Shown: piece after piece, positions 1 through 7,885 of the stretch | Numbering within the stretch: the first letter of the stretch is position 1 | Layout of the letters: each line of letters starts with the position of its first letter | Source: Streptomyces sp. CA-278952 | Lineage (GTDB): Bacteria > Actinomycetota > Actinomycetes > Streptomycetales > Streptomycetaceae | Direction: 5' to 3' | Assembly (NCBI RefSeq): GCF_028747205.1 | Contig: NZ_CP112880.1 | Location: 5,766,001-5,830,000 of the forward strand | Length of the DNA stretch: 64,000 nt | Notes under the pieces: generated by a model | The model's database searches: none | What the model saw: the letters and a program-made list of their open reading frames with translations, nothing else | Told to the model about the DNA's origin: nothing | Translations under genes and position numbers: made by a program

Positions 1-461
1 CACCCTTCACCTTCAACAGGCGGCACTGGGTCGACCTGACGCCGGACTCCGTATATCACCTGATCAGTGACGTGTCTCTGATCGGGACGTGGAGCCCGAG
101 CGCCAGCGCCGTGAGCTACGAGCCGGGAGAGGGCCCATGGGTCGGCGCACGGTTCAGCGGACGCAATCGCCGAGACGGAAGCGAATGGGTCACCCACTCC
201 GAAGTGGTCCAGGCAGATCCGGGTTCCGCGTTCGCCTTCGTCGTCGGCGGAGCCGAGCAAGGCATCGTCCGCTGGGACTGGCACCTCTACGAGCAGGGCG
301 CCGGCACCATCGTGCAGCAGACCTGGCGACTGCTGCGGACCGACCCGGTGCTGGGCGACACACCCGAAGACCTCCTCGCCCTGCGGGACCACATGGCGAA
401 CAGCGCGGAGGCCACCCTGCTCTCCCTGGCGGAGTGGATCGCGGGCCGCCCCACTCAGTAA
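1..461 (+). CDS. SRPBCC/polyketide-cyclase-like protein, 5' end missing
   Basis: The reading frame is open from base 3 to the stop at 459-461, so the gene begins outside the window. The visible part is about 152 residues. It begins with an FTFNRRHW stretch, then a segment around VSLIGTWSP and WVGARFSGRNR, typical of the helix-grip fold of SRPBCC proteins, which hold a hydrophobic ligand in a deep cavity. The C-terminal helix (LRDHMANSAEATLLSLAEWI) is the long closing helix of the fold. A GTG at 72 could be read as a start, but the fold extends upstream of it, so I treat it as internal. The ligand cannot be told from sequence. Confidence 0.75.
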   Translation, partial: PFTFNRRHWVDLTPDSVYHLISDVSLIGTWSPSASAVSYEPGEGPWVGARFSGRNRRDGSEWVTHSEVVQADPGSAFAFVVGGAEQGIVRWDWHLYEQGAGTIVQQTWRLLRTDPVLGDTPEDLLALRDHMANSAEATLLSLAEWIAGRPTQ

Positions 462-814
462 CGGCCGGACCCGGCCCAGGTGAAGCACGACCAGGGCCGG
501 GGCGCTCGTCCCGCGTGGCAGTCCCGTCGGCATGGCGGTGACGGCCGGTGAACCGGGCGAGCATTGCCTCCCGTTCGCGCGCGGAGGACACTCGCATGTT
601 CCCGATCCGGATCCCGCCCTTCTTCCGCGTGACGTTGACTTGTCATGCTGGGGGAGGTGGAGGACTTCTTGGTACGCCTCAACCCACGGCACAGGTGCCC
701 TGTTGGTTCCCCATGGGCCACGATGCTCATCGTCACCCGTGAGGGTGACCGACGGTGCAAACTCCTCCTCGATGGGACGCTTGCAGGAGGCGGCTGACGG
801 GGCGCGCTGCTGAG
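462..814. other. 353-bp region without a recognised gene
   Basis: Nothing convincing is seen here. A GC-rich hairpin, GGCCGGACCCGGCC, lies just after the preceding stop and could end that transcript. A 50-codon ATG frame at 645-797 (+) has no ribosome site and no family I recognise, so I do not call it a gene. Confidence 0.4.
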
Positions 815-1060
815 TCAAGTCCGCGCCGGGCCGTCCGTTCCGTTGGCGGGCCGTTCGGCGGTCCTGTCACCGGGCCGTACCTGGATGACGTGAGGGGCCT
901 GTTGTTGTTCGGCAGCGCCTTCTGCCTTCATGGCCTTGTTCTCACTCTTGAGGATGCGTGCCGCTTTGCCGGCGTTGCGGGCCAGCTCGGGGAGCTTTTT
1001 GGCACCGATGAGGACGATGGCGACGATCAGGAGTATCGCGAGTTCGCTGATTCCGAACAT
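815..1060 (-). CDS. tatA: TatA-like twin-arginine translocase subunit
   Basis: The protein has 81 residues. It starts MFGISELAILLIV, with a single membrane helix, then a Gly hinge and the amphipathic segment KKLPELARNAGKAARI, which is the TatA/TatE signature. A polar tail follows. TatA oligomerises to form the channel used by folded twin-arginine substrates. The ATG at 1060 is chosen because the family begins exactly at MFG and the upstream frame looks non-coding. No tatC lies nearby, so it would have to work with TatBC encoded elsewhere. It sits 76 bp downstream of terD on the same strand, but a strong hairpin lies between, so co-transcription is uncertain. Confidence 0.85.
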   Translation of the reverse strand: MFGISELAILLIVAIVLIGAKKLPELARNAGKAARILKSENKAMKAEGAAEQQQAPHVIQVRPGDRTAERPANGTDGPART

Positions 1061-1095
1061 CGGGTCCGCTCTCTTGATGAGGTGGGGTGGGCCGG

Positions 1096-1128
1096 GCGCG
1101 GGGTGCGAGGAGGGGCCGCACCCCGCGC
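1096..1128 (-). terminator. Hairpin between terD and tatA
   Basis: This is a perfect 12-bp stem (GCGCGGGGTGCG with its complement) and a 9-base loop, immediately downstream of terD. It probably ends or attenuates the terD transcript before tatA. There is no clear T-run, which is usual in Streptomyces. Confidence 0.6.
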
Positions 1129-1136
1129 GGCGGATG

Positions 1137-1712
1137 TCAGAGGTTGACGCCGAAATCGGTGGCGATGCCTGCCAGTCCACTGGCGTAGCCCTGGCCGACC
1201 GCGCGGAACTTCCACTCGGCGCCGTTGCGGTAGAGCTCGCCGAAGACCATGGCGGTCTCGGTGGCGGCGTCCTCGCTCAGGTCGTAGCGGGCGAGCTCGG
1301 CGCCACCGGCCTGGTTGACCACGCGGATGAAGGCGTTGCGGACCTGGCCGAAGCTGTGGCCGCGTGCTTCGGCGTCGTGGATGGAGACCGGAAAGACGAT
1401 CTTCGATACGTCGGCGGGGACGGTGGCCAGGTTCACCTTGATCACCTCGTCGTCTCCCTCGCCCTCGCCGGTGAGGTTGTCGCCGGTGTGCTCGACCGAG
1501 CCGTCCGGACTGGTCAGGTTGTTGAAGAAGATGAAGTGCTGGTCGGACGTGACTTTCCCGGCCTCGTCGACCATCAGCGCGCTCGCGTCGAGGTCGTAGT
1601 CGGCACCGGTCGTCGTACGGACGTCCCAGCCCAGGCCCACCAGCACGGCGGACAGCCCCGGCGCCTCCTTGCTCAGCGAGACATTGCCGCCCTTGGCGAG
1701 GCTCACACCCAT
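1137..1712 (-). CDS. terD: TerD-family tellurium resistance / stress protein
   Basis: The protein has 191 residues, the normal TerD length. It opens [20 protein letters not shown] and contains [10 protein letters not shown] and [18 protein letters not shown], the acidic calcium-binding region of the TerD fold, plus the [10 protein letters not shown] strand. TerD proteins are cytoplasmic or membrane-associated, bind Ca2+, and are linked to tellurite, oxidative and phage stress and, in streptomycetes, to development. The ATG at 1712 matches the family start. The promoter region carries a BlaI-type inverted repeat at 1786-1801. A plausible promoter (-35 TTGCTG at 1795-1790, 17-bp spacer, -10 CATACG at 1772-1767) overlaps it, so repression by the divergent regulator gene at 1955 is likely. 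Confidence 0.93.
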   Translation of the reverse strand: MGVSLAKGGNVSLSKEAPGLSAVLVGLGWDVRTTTGADYDLDASALMVDEAGKVTSDQHFIFFNNLTSPDGSVEHTGDNLTGEGEGDDEVIKVNLATVPADVSKIVFPVSIHDAEARGHSFGQVRNAFIRVVNQAGGAELARYDLSEDAATETAMVFGELYRNGAEWKFRAVGQGYASGLAGIATDFGVNL

Positions 1713-1766
1713 GTCGCTTCCCTTCTCAAGACCTGCGCCCGGTAACGGGAACACCGCTCCGGACCT

Positions 1767-1801
1767 CGTATGACACCAGCGGAAATCTACAGCAATGTAG
1801 A
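1767..1801 (-). promoter_or_regulatory. terD promoter with BlaI-type operator
   Basis: A perfect inverted repeat TCTACA-N4-TGTAGA lies at 1786-1801, between terD (leftward) and a BlaI/MecI-family gene (rightward). Known BlaI operators in actinobacteria have the TACA/TGTA core with short arms. A likely -35 (TTGCTG) lies inside the repeat and a -10 (CATACG) 17 bp downstream. The same repeat recurs at 3910-3925. Confidence 0.75.
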
Positions 1802-1954
1802 GGCCGATAGGTGGGTGAACCGGGCGCGCCGGTGGGCGCCTTCCGGCCACACAGGCGTTCTGATCGCGGAAGGGGCCGGCGTGGAGTGGCCAGTACGATG
1901 CCTCCTCGACGCTCGTACCGGTTCGGGGCGGCGGAACGGACAGGAGGCCGCGCC

Positions 1955-2356
1955 ATGATTGACGGCACGGAGAAGACGAACCCGGATGGACGCGGTCGCA
2001 GGCGGCAGGGTGAACTTGAGATGCAGGTGCTGTCGGTCCTCGGCTCGGCACCGTGCCCGGTGGCTGCCGGGTGGGTGCAGAAACGGCTCGGCGGCGATCT
2101 GGCGTACACCACGGTCATGACGATCCTGACCAGGCTGTACGCGAAGAAGGCGGTGAGCCGCACCAGGGCCGGCCGGTCCTTCGAGTGGACGCCGGTGGCG
2201 GACGGGGCCGGTCTGGTGGCCATGCGCATGCGCAAGCTGCTCGACAACCAGAAAGACCGCGATGCGGTGCTCTCCAGTTTCGTGTCGTCCCTGTCCTCGG
2301 ACGACGAGCAGCTCCTGCGCTCCCTCCTCAACGAAGCTGATGATCCGGAGCGTTGA
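1955..2356 (+). CDS. BlaI/MecI/CopY-family transcriptional repressor
   Basis: The protein has 133 residues, typical for the family. The winged helix is seen in [18 protein letters not shown], then [20 protein letters not shown] and a wing ([16 protein letters not shown]). The C-terminal dimer region ([19 protein letters not shown], then [15 protein letters not shown]) is also present. The ATG at 1955 follows AGGAGG at 1942-1947, and the longer upstream frame is out of character. In beta-lactamase systems such repressors are cleaved by a BlaR-type membrane metalloprotease. No such gene is next to it, so the inducer route is unknown. The inverted repeat at 1786-1801 upstream and its twin at 3910-3925 are the likely binding sites. 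Confidence 0.9.
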   Translation: MIDGTEKTNPDGRGRRRQGELEMQVLSVLGSAPCPVAAGWVQKRLGGDLAYTTVMTILTRLYAKKAVSRTRAGRSFEWTPVADGAGLVAMRMRKLLDNQKDRDAVLSSFVSSLSSDDEQLLRSLLNEADDPER

Positions 2357-2546
2357 CCGACGGGTGTCTTCGTCTTCCCGCCCCTGATCCTGCCGCTGAC
2401 CGCACTGCCGATCATGCAGCACGCTGTGCCTCGGGCTCCTGGTCGTGGTCGGTACGGCGCAGTTACCCGGCCGGAAAGGGGAGCCGGTCCGGATACCCGC
2501 ACTCTTCTGCAGTCGTGTTGAAGTTGGTAGCGGGCTTGTCGGCGAT

Positions 2547-3557
2547 TCAGCCCTCTTCGCCCTCTTCGTCATCCCCTTCGAAGAAGTCGCCCACCTCGTC
2601 CACGACTTCGGCGGCCACCATGCCGCCGACCACGCCGACGGCCAGCCCTGCCGCGCCGGCGGCGACCACGGTGCCCATGCCGGGTCCGGAGCGGTGGTGA
2701 TGGTCGCCGTGGTGATGCTCGCCGTGCCCGTGCCCGTGCCCGTGCCCGTGCCCGTAATCGTGTGGGGTGTGGGTCCCATGAGCCCCGTGTCCGGCCGCCA
2801 GTTGGCGTACCCAGCCGTCCACCTCGGCGGTCCAGTCGCGCTGCTCGATGCCCTGGTGGCTGACGGTGAAGCGGTTGACGGCGTCGTGGCCGGAGGAGAA
2901 GAGGCCGCCCGGCTTGTCGGCCTCCAGGACTACCTCCATGCCACCGGGGCTGGCCAGGAAGGTCACCTCGATCTCCCGCATGGCGTGCGCGTACTGGGGT
3001 GCCGGTGTGAGCTCGACCTCTTGGTAGAAGGGCAGTTGCTGGCCGGTTCCGCCGATGTGTCCGTACTCCAGGTCTGCCGACTTGAAGCCGAAGCCGAGCT
3101 GCCCGAATGCTTCCAGGACTGCCTCCTGTGCAGGCAGCGGCCGGACGGTCAGCGGGTCCAGATCGCCCTTGTCCTTGCCGCCCGCCACCGCCAGTTCGGT
3201 TCGCAGGCCCAGCACGACGCCGAGCGGCTGGCCGTGAAGTTCGGTGACCGGGGTCTCCCACGGCACCGTCACCGCGAACGGGATGGTCCGACGCTCGCCC
3301 TCGGCGAGCCGGAAGCCGCCTCCGACAGTGAAGCGCTCGAAGGGCACCGTCCCTTCGGTTTCGCCGTCCTCGTGCTCCGCCTCGACGCGGGCGACGAGTT
3401 CCAGGGTGATCTGCTCGATGTCGAAGTCGGCATTCCCGCCGACGAGATGGAGCTGTCCGTGCAGCGTCCCGCCGGGCTGGACCGCGCCGCCCTCCAGGAC
3501 GGTGTCCACGGTGGGGCCGCCTACGCCGAGCGACCCGAGCAGCTTCTTGAACACCAT
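2547..3557 (-). CDS. spo0M: Spo0M/SpoOM-family sporulation-control protein
   Basis: The protein has 336 residues. It opens MVFKKLLGSLGVGGPTVDTV, the Spo0M arrestin-like start, with two beta-sandwich halves to about residue 250. An odd tail follows: a run of Gly-His repeats (DYGHGHGHGHGHGH), more His pairs, a short Gly/Ala membrane-like stretch (VVAAGAAGLAVGVVGGMVAA) and an acidic end. The His run could bind Ni, Zn or Cu ions. Family members influence sporulation and cell-envelope processes, but the biochemical role is not settled. The gene has about 85 bp upstream to the next gene, including a hairpin, so it may have its own promoter. Confidence 0.88.
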   Translation of the reverse strand: MVFKKLLGSLGVGGPTVDTVLEGGAVQPGGTLHGQLHLVGGNADFDIEQITLELVARVEAEHEDGETEGTVPFERFTVGGGFRLAEGERRTIPFAVTVPWETPVTELHGQPLGVVLGLRTELAVAGGKDKGDLDPLTVRPLPAQEAVLEAFGQLGFGFKSADLEYGHIGGTGQQLPFYQEVELTPAPQYAHAMREIEVTFLASPGGMEVVLEADKPGGLFSSGHDAVNRFTVSHQGIEQRDWTAEVDGWVRQLAAGHGAHGTHTPHDYGHGHGHGHGHGEHHHGDHHHRSGPGMGTVVAAGAAGLAVGVVGGMVAAEVVDEVGDFFEGDDEEGEEG

Positions 3558-3600
3558 CGTGGCGTTCTCTCCTTCAGATGTACGTGGAGGTCGGGGGAGA

Positions 3601-3631
3601 GGGCTGCCGCACCCCCGAGGTGCGGCAGCCC
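3601..3631 (-). terminator. Hairpin between small HhH gene and spo0M
   Basis: This is a perfect 12-bp stem GGGCTGCCGCAC / GTGCGGCAGCCC with a 7-base loop. It lies 10 bp downstream of the 73-codon gene and 43 bp before the spo0M start. It likely terminates or attenuates the upstream transcript. Confidence 0.7.
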
Positions 3632-3641
3632 GCCGGTCTGC

Positions 3642-3863
3642 CTACTTGGCGGCCGCGTCCAGTGCCGCCAGGGCCTGCGCCCAGCGGACGTACTTCAGCT
3701 CGGCGAGGTCGGCCACGGTCTTGACGCCGAACGCCTCCTGCAGCAGCTCGCCGTCACGGTCCGAGACGCCCTTCAGGGCGCCCACGGGAGCAGCGAGAAT
3801 CTCCTGCAGGCTCTTGTCCGCCCATGCCTTGTCCAACACCTTGTCCAGGTCGATCGACGCCAT
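3642..3863 (-). CDS. Small helix-hairpin-helix-like protein
   Basis: The protein has 73 residues. The central part, LKGVSDRDGELLQEAFGVKT followed by VADLAELKYVRWAQAL, resembles a helix-hairpin-helix unit, a small fold usually used for non-specific DNA or protein contact. No enzyme motif is present. The ATG at 3863 is preceded by GAGGAGG at a good distance. Its promoter carries the second TCTACA-N4-TGTAGA repeat (3910-3925), which ties it to the BlaI-type regulator and to terD. Function is unknown. A role in envelope or DNA stress is only inferred from that shared control. Confidence 0.8.
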   Translation of the reverse strand: MASIDLDKVLDKAWADKSLQEILAAPVGALKGVSDRDGELLQEAFGVKTVADLAELKYVRWAQALAALDAAAK

Positions 3864-3909
3864 GAAGTCCTCCTCGGAAATGGATGATTGGCGGGTCCGG
3901 CTCGCAAAA

Positions 3910-3925
3910 TCTACACGCCTGTAGA
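3910..3925 (-). promoter_or_regulatory. Second BlaI-type operator
   Basis: A perfect inverted repeat TCTACA-N4-TGTAGA lies 47 bp upstream of the 73-codon gene. Arms and spacing are identical to the site at 1786-1801. I saw no third copy in the window. Confidence 0.72.
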
Positions 3926-4013
3926 AGCATAGGGCGCACTCACTCCCGCCGCCCGCATACCGCTGCGGCTCCCGCGAAATGTCCGAAACAGGTCTGCGAG
4001 GGCACGAAACGCC

Positions 4014-4251
4014 ATGTCCGAACGGACGGTTGCGCATCCGCGGCGCGGGCTTACCCACCGATGTCGCCGCATCGTGGACTCCAGTGCCTTCTCCAGCGCC
4101 GTGTTCTGTCTCATCGCGGCCAACGCCGTCCTGCTCGGGATCGAGACGTACAGCGGTGTCGTACATCAGTGGCACGGTGCTCTCGAGGCCGCGGAGCACT
4201 TCTTCCTCGCCGCCTTCACCGTGGAGCTACTTCTGCGGGCAGCCGCCCATG
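4014..4251 (+). pseudogene. Ion-channel gene fragment, N-terminal part
   Basis: The frame from ATG 4014 encodes about 79 residues resembling the start of a bacterial voltage-gated-type ion transporter: CRRIVDSSAFSSAVFCLIAA (S1 helix), then GIETYSGVV and AAEHFFLAAFTVELLLRAAA (S2). The similarity stops at RAAAHA. The expected next segment is found just beyond, on the opposite strand (4260-4366). No pore or S4 region follows. Confidence 0.75.
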
Positions 4252-4259
4252 CCGCCGCG

Positions 4260-4366
4260 GCACGGTGGGGTTCTCACGGGCGAACGGCATGAAGGCCAGA
4301 GCCACGGCGAGCAGGTCGAACACGTTCCAGGGGTCACGGACGAAGTCTCCGGGCCGCGGCCCGCGC
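4260..4366 (-). pseudogene. Inverted internal fragment of the same ion channel
   Basis: Read on the minus strand this encodes PGDFVRDPWNVFDLLAVALA followed by FMPFARENPTV, the S2-S3 segment that should follow the RAAAHA end of the fragment at 4014-4251. About 107 bp has therefore been inverted in place. The rest of the channel is absent. Confidence 0.7.
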
Positions 4367-4370
4367 TGAC

Positions 4371-4683
4371 CGGCACCGGCCTCTCCGACGGGGCGGTCTC
4401 CGCAGTCTCCGTGGCGCTCGCCTTCGTCATGGCCACCGTCGTGCAGATGGTGCTGGGCGAGCCGGCCCCGAAGAACCTGGCCCTGGCCGTCCCCGAGCGG
4501 CTCGCCAAGTCGCTGTCCGCCTCCACCCTCGCGTACCGCAAGGTCGTCGGCCCGGTGGTGCACCTCTTCGACGCACCAGCCAACAAGCCACCGCGCGAGC
4601 AGGAGTTCGCGGTCGTCCGCAACGAGCACGGCGGCTTCGGCGGGCCACTCTCGCCGTCCTACGCGACTCAGAGGGCCGACTGA
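4371..4683 (+). pseudogene. CNNM/hemolysin-family (DUF21-CBS) gene fragment
   Basis: The frame reads VSVALAFVMATVVQMVLGE, then PAPKNLALAVPERLAKSLS and VVGPVVHLFDAPANK, the end of the DUF21 membrane domain of CorB/CNNM-type transporters. A short piece (EFAVVRNEHGGFGG) resembling the CBS region follows, then a stop. Both the N-terminus and most of the CBS/CorC-HlyC parts are missing, so this is a remnant joined to the channel debris on its left. Confidence 0.72.
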
Positions 4684-4936
4684 CCGGCCTCATCAGCCTT
4701 CAGTGTCCTGCACCCTCACCCTTGATGACGGAGACCACCCGCCTCCCCGAGGAAGGAAGTGAGGCCGGTGCAAACGGGTGCTTCCTGCGAAGGGCGGGTG
4801 ACCGCGCCCCGCGGCTACGGGACGTCGGCGCGACAGCGGGAGTGAAAGGCACCCCGCTCGGCCGCGGATGTTTCGCCGCCCTCCCGCTGCCCCTGCCCGT
4901 CCGGCGGGCACGAGCAGCGGAGGAGGCGGGTTCACC

Positions 4937-5332
4937 TCACGCGACGGCGGTGCCCTCGAGCTCGACCAGCTGACCGGGGATGGCCAGGCGGGTCACCCCG
5001 AGCATGGTGGTGGTCGGCGCGACGCGGGCGGCGCCCAGACGGCCCGCCAGCTCACCGTAGTGCTGGAAGAGAAGGTCGACATCGGTCGTGTAGACGTTCA
5101 ACCGGACGAGGTTCGCGAGGGTCATGCCCGCCTCGGCGAGTACCGCCTCGACGTTGTCGATGCTCAGCGCGAGCTGTGCCGCCATGTCACCGTCGTGCTC
5201 GGGCTTCCCCTCCTTGCTCATCGCCGTCTGGCCCGAGATGTACAGGGTTCGCGACTGCCCGGAGACGACCTCGCCCTGGTTGAAGCCCATGTCGACCGAC
5301 CACGACACCGGGTTGACCGCGTTGCGTTCCAT
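4937..5332 (-). CDS. RidA/YjgF-family enamine/imine deaminase-like protein
   Basis: The protein has 131 residues, the standard RidA size. It contains SQSRTLYISGQTA-type sequence (GQSRTLYISGQTAMSKEGKP), MAAQLALSIDNVEAVLAEAG and LVRLNVYTTDV, where the Arg-Leu-Asn-Val-Tyr segment is family-typical, and it ends GQLVELEGTAVA. Family members hydrolyse reactive enamine/imine intermediates or act on similar small metabolites as trimers. The start at 5332 (ATG) is chosen from family length; the upstream frame overlaps the divergent regulator. It is divergent from a WYL-type regulator at 5469, which probably controls it. Confidence 0.9.
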   Translation of the reverse strand: MERNAVNPVSWSVDMGFNQGEVVSGQSRTLYISGQTAMSKEGKPEHDGDMAAQLALSIDNVEAVLAEAGMTLANLVRLNVYTTDVDLLFQHYGELAGRLGAARVAPTTTMLGVTRLAIPGQLVELEGTAVA

Positions 5333-5468
5333 TGGCGTGTTTGCTCCATCCGCTTCACTGACACTGAGAGCGCCCATCGCCTCGACAACCGGCGGGCGCT
5401 GACGTCGTGTGAGGGACCATTCCAGGAATACATGACACCCCTGGTCATGTATTTCGTATGGTTTCCCC

Positions 5469-6443
5469 ATGCGAGCCGACCGCTTGGTTTCCTTGGTCCT
5501 CCTCCTGCGCCAACGAGGCCGGATGACCGCCGACACGCTCGCGCATGAACTCGAGGTCTCCACCCGGACGGTGCTGCGCGACATCGAGGCGCTGTCCGCG
5601 GCGGGGGTGCCGGTCTACGCGGAACGCGGCCGACACGGCGGCTTCGCCCTGCTGCCGGATTTTCGGACAGCGCTCACCGGCCTGAACCACGACGAGGCAC
5701 TAGCCCTTCTGATCGCCGGATCACGGCGCGGCGCACAGTCCTTCGGCCTCGGATCGGCGCTCGCGTCGGCCATGCTCAAAGTGGTCGACGCACTGCCCAA
5801 GGGACTACGGGAGACCGCCGCCGGAGCGGCACAGCGCCTGCTCATCGACCCGGAGATCGATCTCCTCTCGCGGCGCGCGGCCCCCGAGGAGATCCCCGAC
5901 TCCATCATCGCCGAGGTCCGGCGCGCGGTGCTCACCGGACACAGACTGCGCATCCACTACGCGGCCCTGGACCGGCCGCCGAAGTGGCGCACGGTGGACC
6001 CCATCGGACTGGTCACCGTGAGACAGCAGGGGTACCTGCTGGCCAAGCGGGGCACCGAGGACCGCACCTACCGCCTGTCCCGGGTCCTGGCCGCCGTCGA
6101 GCTCGAGGAACCCGCGCAGCGACCGGACACCGTGGACCTCGATCAGACCTGGCGTGAACGCAACGCGCGGTTTCGCACCGGCGGTGACACGGCCGCCGTG
6201 CTGCTGCGGGTGGACCCCGCGCGCCGGGAGCAAGTGGTCGGTAGCGCCTTGGCCGTCCGCGCCGAGGAGGCCGACGCGGATGGCTGGCTTCGGCTGAACG
6301 TCGTCTTCCAGGATGCCCGGCACGCCGAATGGGCGCTGTGGCAGTACGCGACACACGCGGAGGTCCTGGCTCCGCAGTGGCTGCGCACGTCCTTGCACGA
6401 GCGCGCGGAGGCGGTCGCCTCCCGCTACGGCGCGCCGATCTGA
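5469..6443 (+). CDS. YafY-type HTH/WYL-domain transcriptional regulator
   Basis: The protein has 324 residues. The N-terminal DeoR-like HTH is seen in ADRLVSLVLLLRQRGRMTAD followed by LAHELEVSTRTVLRDIEALS. A WYL-like domain follows, with YLLAKRGTEDRTYRLSRVLA, where the usual W-Y-L is replaced. A C-terminal WCX extension ends the protein. Such proteins bind DNA as dimers and sense a ligand, often a nucleotide or nucleic acid, through the WYL fold. It is divergent from the RidA-like gene, with about 136 bp between them, so it is likely that gene's regulator. Confidence 0.9.
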   Translation: MRADRLVSLVLLLRQRGRMTADTLAHELEVSTRTVLRDIEALSAAGVPVYAERGRHGGFALLPDFRTALTGLNHDEALALLIAGSRRGAQSFGLGSALASAMLKVVDALPKGLRETAAGAAQRLLIDPEIDLLSRRAAPEEIPDSIIAEVRRAVLTGHRLRIHYAALDRPPKWRTVDPIGLVTVRQQGYLLAKRGTEDRTYRLSRVLAAVELEEPAQRPDTVDLDQTWRERNARFRTGGDTAAVLLRVDPARREQVVGSALAVRAEEADADGWLRLNVVFQDARHAEWALWQYATHAEVLAPQWLRTSLHERAEAVASRYGAPI

Positions 6444-6694
6444 GAGCTTCGCCGACAGGCCCGGCCGGCAGCTGCCTGACAGGGAACTGCGCCAGGGACA
6501 CCAACAGGGCGGCCATGGAAACGAACAGGGCGGCCATGGAAGCGAACAGCCCGATCCAGGCGACCAGTTGTTCGTAGTCCTTGTACGGGCCGGAGTGCAG
6601 GAGCAGCCGGCCGAGCGCCGAGGTCGCTGGCGGACAGCACCAGGATGCTCAGCCACACCCACCGCCGCCGCACGTGGGCGGGAAGCCGAGTCAT
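6444..6694 (-). pseudogene. Frameshifted small membrane protein
   Basis: From ATG 6694 the frame reads MTRLPAHVRRRWVWLSILVL then SASDLGA. The sense then continues in another frame: LLLHSGPYKDYEQLVAWIGL, FASMAALFVSMAALLVSLAQ and FPVRQLPAGPVGEAL. A one-base shift near 6615 restores one membrane protein of about 85 residues with two hydrophobic helices. No stop follows at the expected end; the frame runs on antisense into the WYL gene, suggesting that its 3' end is also lost. I do not recognise the family. Confidence 0.6.
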
Positions 6695-6771
6695 CGCCAC
6701 AGGATGCCGGACAGGAACGGGATCCAAGCCCGGAGTGGTCTGTTCCGCCCCGAGGGGTGGGCATGGGCGCT

Positions 6772-7833
6772 CTACGCGGCGGGGCCGACTCCATGTCGCA
6801 GGCCGGAGGATCCGGGCCGCTGGGTCGTGCTGGCACGTACCACCAGGCGGTGCGGGGCCGTGAGGTCCGACGGAGGGACGTCGTTGTCCGGACTGTAGAC
6901 GCGGTCCGCGAGGCACTGCAGCGCGAGCTGAGCGATCTGCCGTTTGTCGGGGGAGACCGTGGTCAACGTCGGGTGGCCGTACTCGCCGTCCTCGATGTCG
7001 TCGAACCCGACCACCGCGAGTTCCTCCGGAAGTCGTACTCCCCTCTGGTGCGCCATATGCATGACTCCCAGGGCGAGTTCGTCACTGAAGGCGAACACCG
7101 CGTCCGGGATCTCGCCACCTCCGTCGAGCAGCTCCGCCAGAGCAAGGGCACCGTCCTCGCGGTGCAGAGTGTCCACGGTGCGTTCCCACTCCGGCCGGGG
7201 GCTGATGCCGGCCCGCCGCAGCGCCCTGCGGTAGCCCTCGGCGCGCAGGTCGGACGTTCCGTTGTGCAGATGTGGCTGGAGGCCGATGGCCGCGATGCGG
7301 CGGCGCCCCAGCGTCAGCAGGTGAGTGGTGGCCTCATCCGCGGCGCTCACGTTGTCCACGGCCACGCGGTCGGCGAAGCCCTGGGGGCTGCGCTCGCCGA
7401 GCAGCACGATCGGTAGCGCCCTTGCGGCCGACGCCAGTTCCTGAGCGGTCAGCGCCCACGGACTGATGATCAGCCCGTCCATCACGCGTCCGCCGCTGCC
7501 GGTCAGCAACCGGCGTTCCGCCTCGGCGTCGCCCCGTGTCTGATCGATGATCACTGTCCATGAACGTTTCCCTGCCTCCTCCACGATCAGGCCCGCGAGC
7601 TCAGCGAAATAGGGGGAGTGCAGCTCCGGGATGGCCAGCCCGATGATGCCGGTGCGACCGGCCCGCAGGCTGCGCGCGGCGAGGTTGGGCCGGTATCCCA
7701 GCTCGTCAATCGCTTCCTGGACCCGTCGGCGGGTTTCCGCCGCGACCCGCGCGGAGCCGCTGACCACGTTCGACACGGTCCGTGCCGAGACCCCGGCGCG
7801 GGCGGCTACGTCTTTCAGGCTGCTGCTCACCAC
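6772..7833 (-). CDS. LacI-family transcriptional regulator
   Basis: The protein has 353 residues. The HTH is at residues 5-25 (LKDVAARAGVSARTVSNVVS) and the hinge helix at YRPNLAARSLRAGRTG. A periplasmic-binding-protein-like effector domain follows (IIGLAIPELHSPYFAELAGL; VVGFDDIEDGEYGHPTLTTV). The gene is divergent from a phytanoyl-CoA dioxygenase-like gene and a broken sugar porter. The 112-bp gap contains TTGCAACGTTGAA (7886-7898), which has the central CG of LacI-type operators, so local control of both directions is likely. The ligand is unknown; a sugar or sugar-like compound is suggested by the transporter remnant. Confidence 0.93.
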   Translation of the reverse strand: MVSSSLKDVAARAGVSARTVSNVVSGSARVAAETRRRVQEAIDELGYRPNLAARSLRAGRTGIIGLAIPELHSPYFAELAGLIVEEAGKRSWTVIIDQTRGDAEAERRLLTGSGGRVMDGLIISPWALTAQELASAARALPIVLLGERSPQGFADRVAVDNVSAADEATTHLLTLGRRRIAAIGLQPHLHNGTSDLRAEGYRRALRRAGISPRPEWERTVDTLHREDGALALAELLDGGGEIPDAVFAFSDELALGVMHMAHQRGVRLPEELAVVGFDDIEDGEYGHPTLTTVSPDKRQIAQLALQCLADRVYSPDNDVPPSDLTAPHRLVVRASTTQRPGSSGLRHGVGPAA

Positions 7834-7885
7834 GCCATCCTGACATGCCGCCGCGAGCAGGGACCAAGTTTCTCGTTCCCAGCTA

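Noticed and set aside
645..797. 50-codon ATG frame in the gap after the SRPBCC gene
   Set aside because: It has no ribosome site, no recognisable family and ordinary composition, so it is more likely chance.
2700..2760. GTGCCC-type DNA repeat as a regulatory element
   Set aside because: It is simply the coding sequence of the Gly-His tail of Spo0M.
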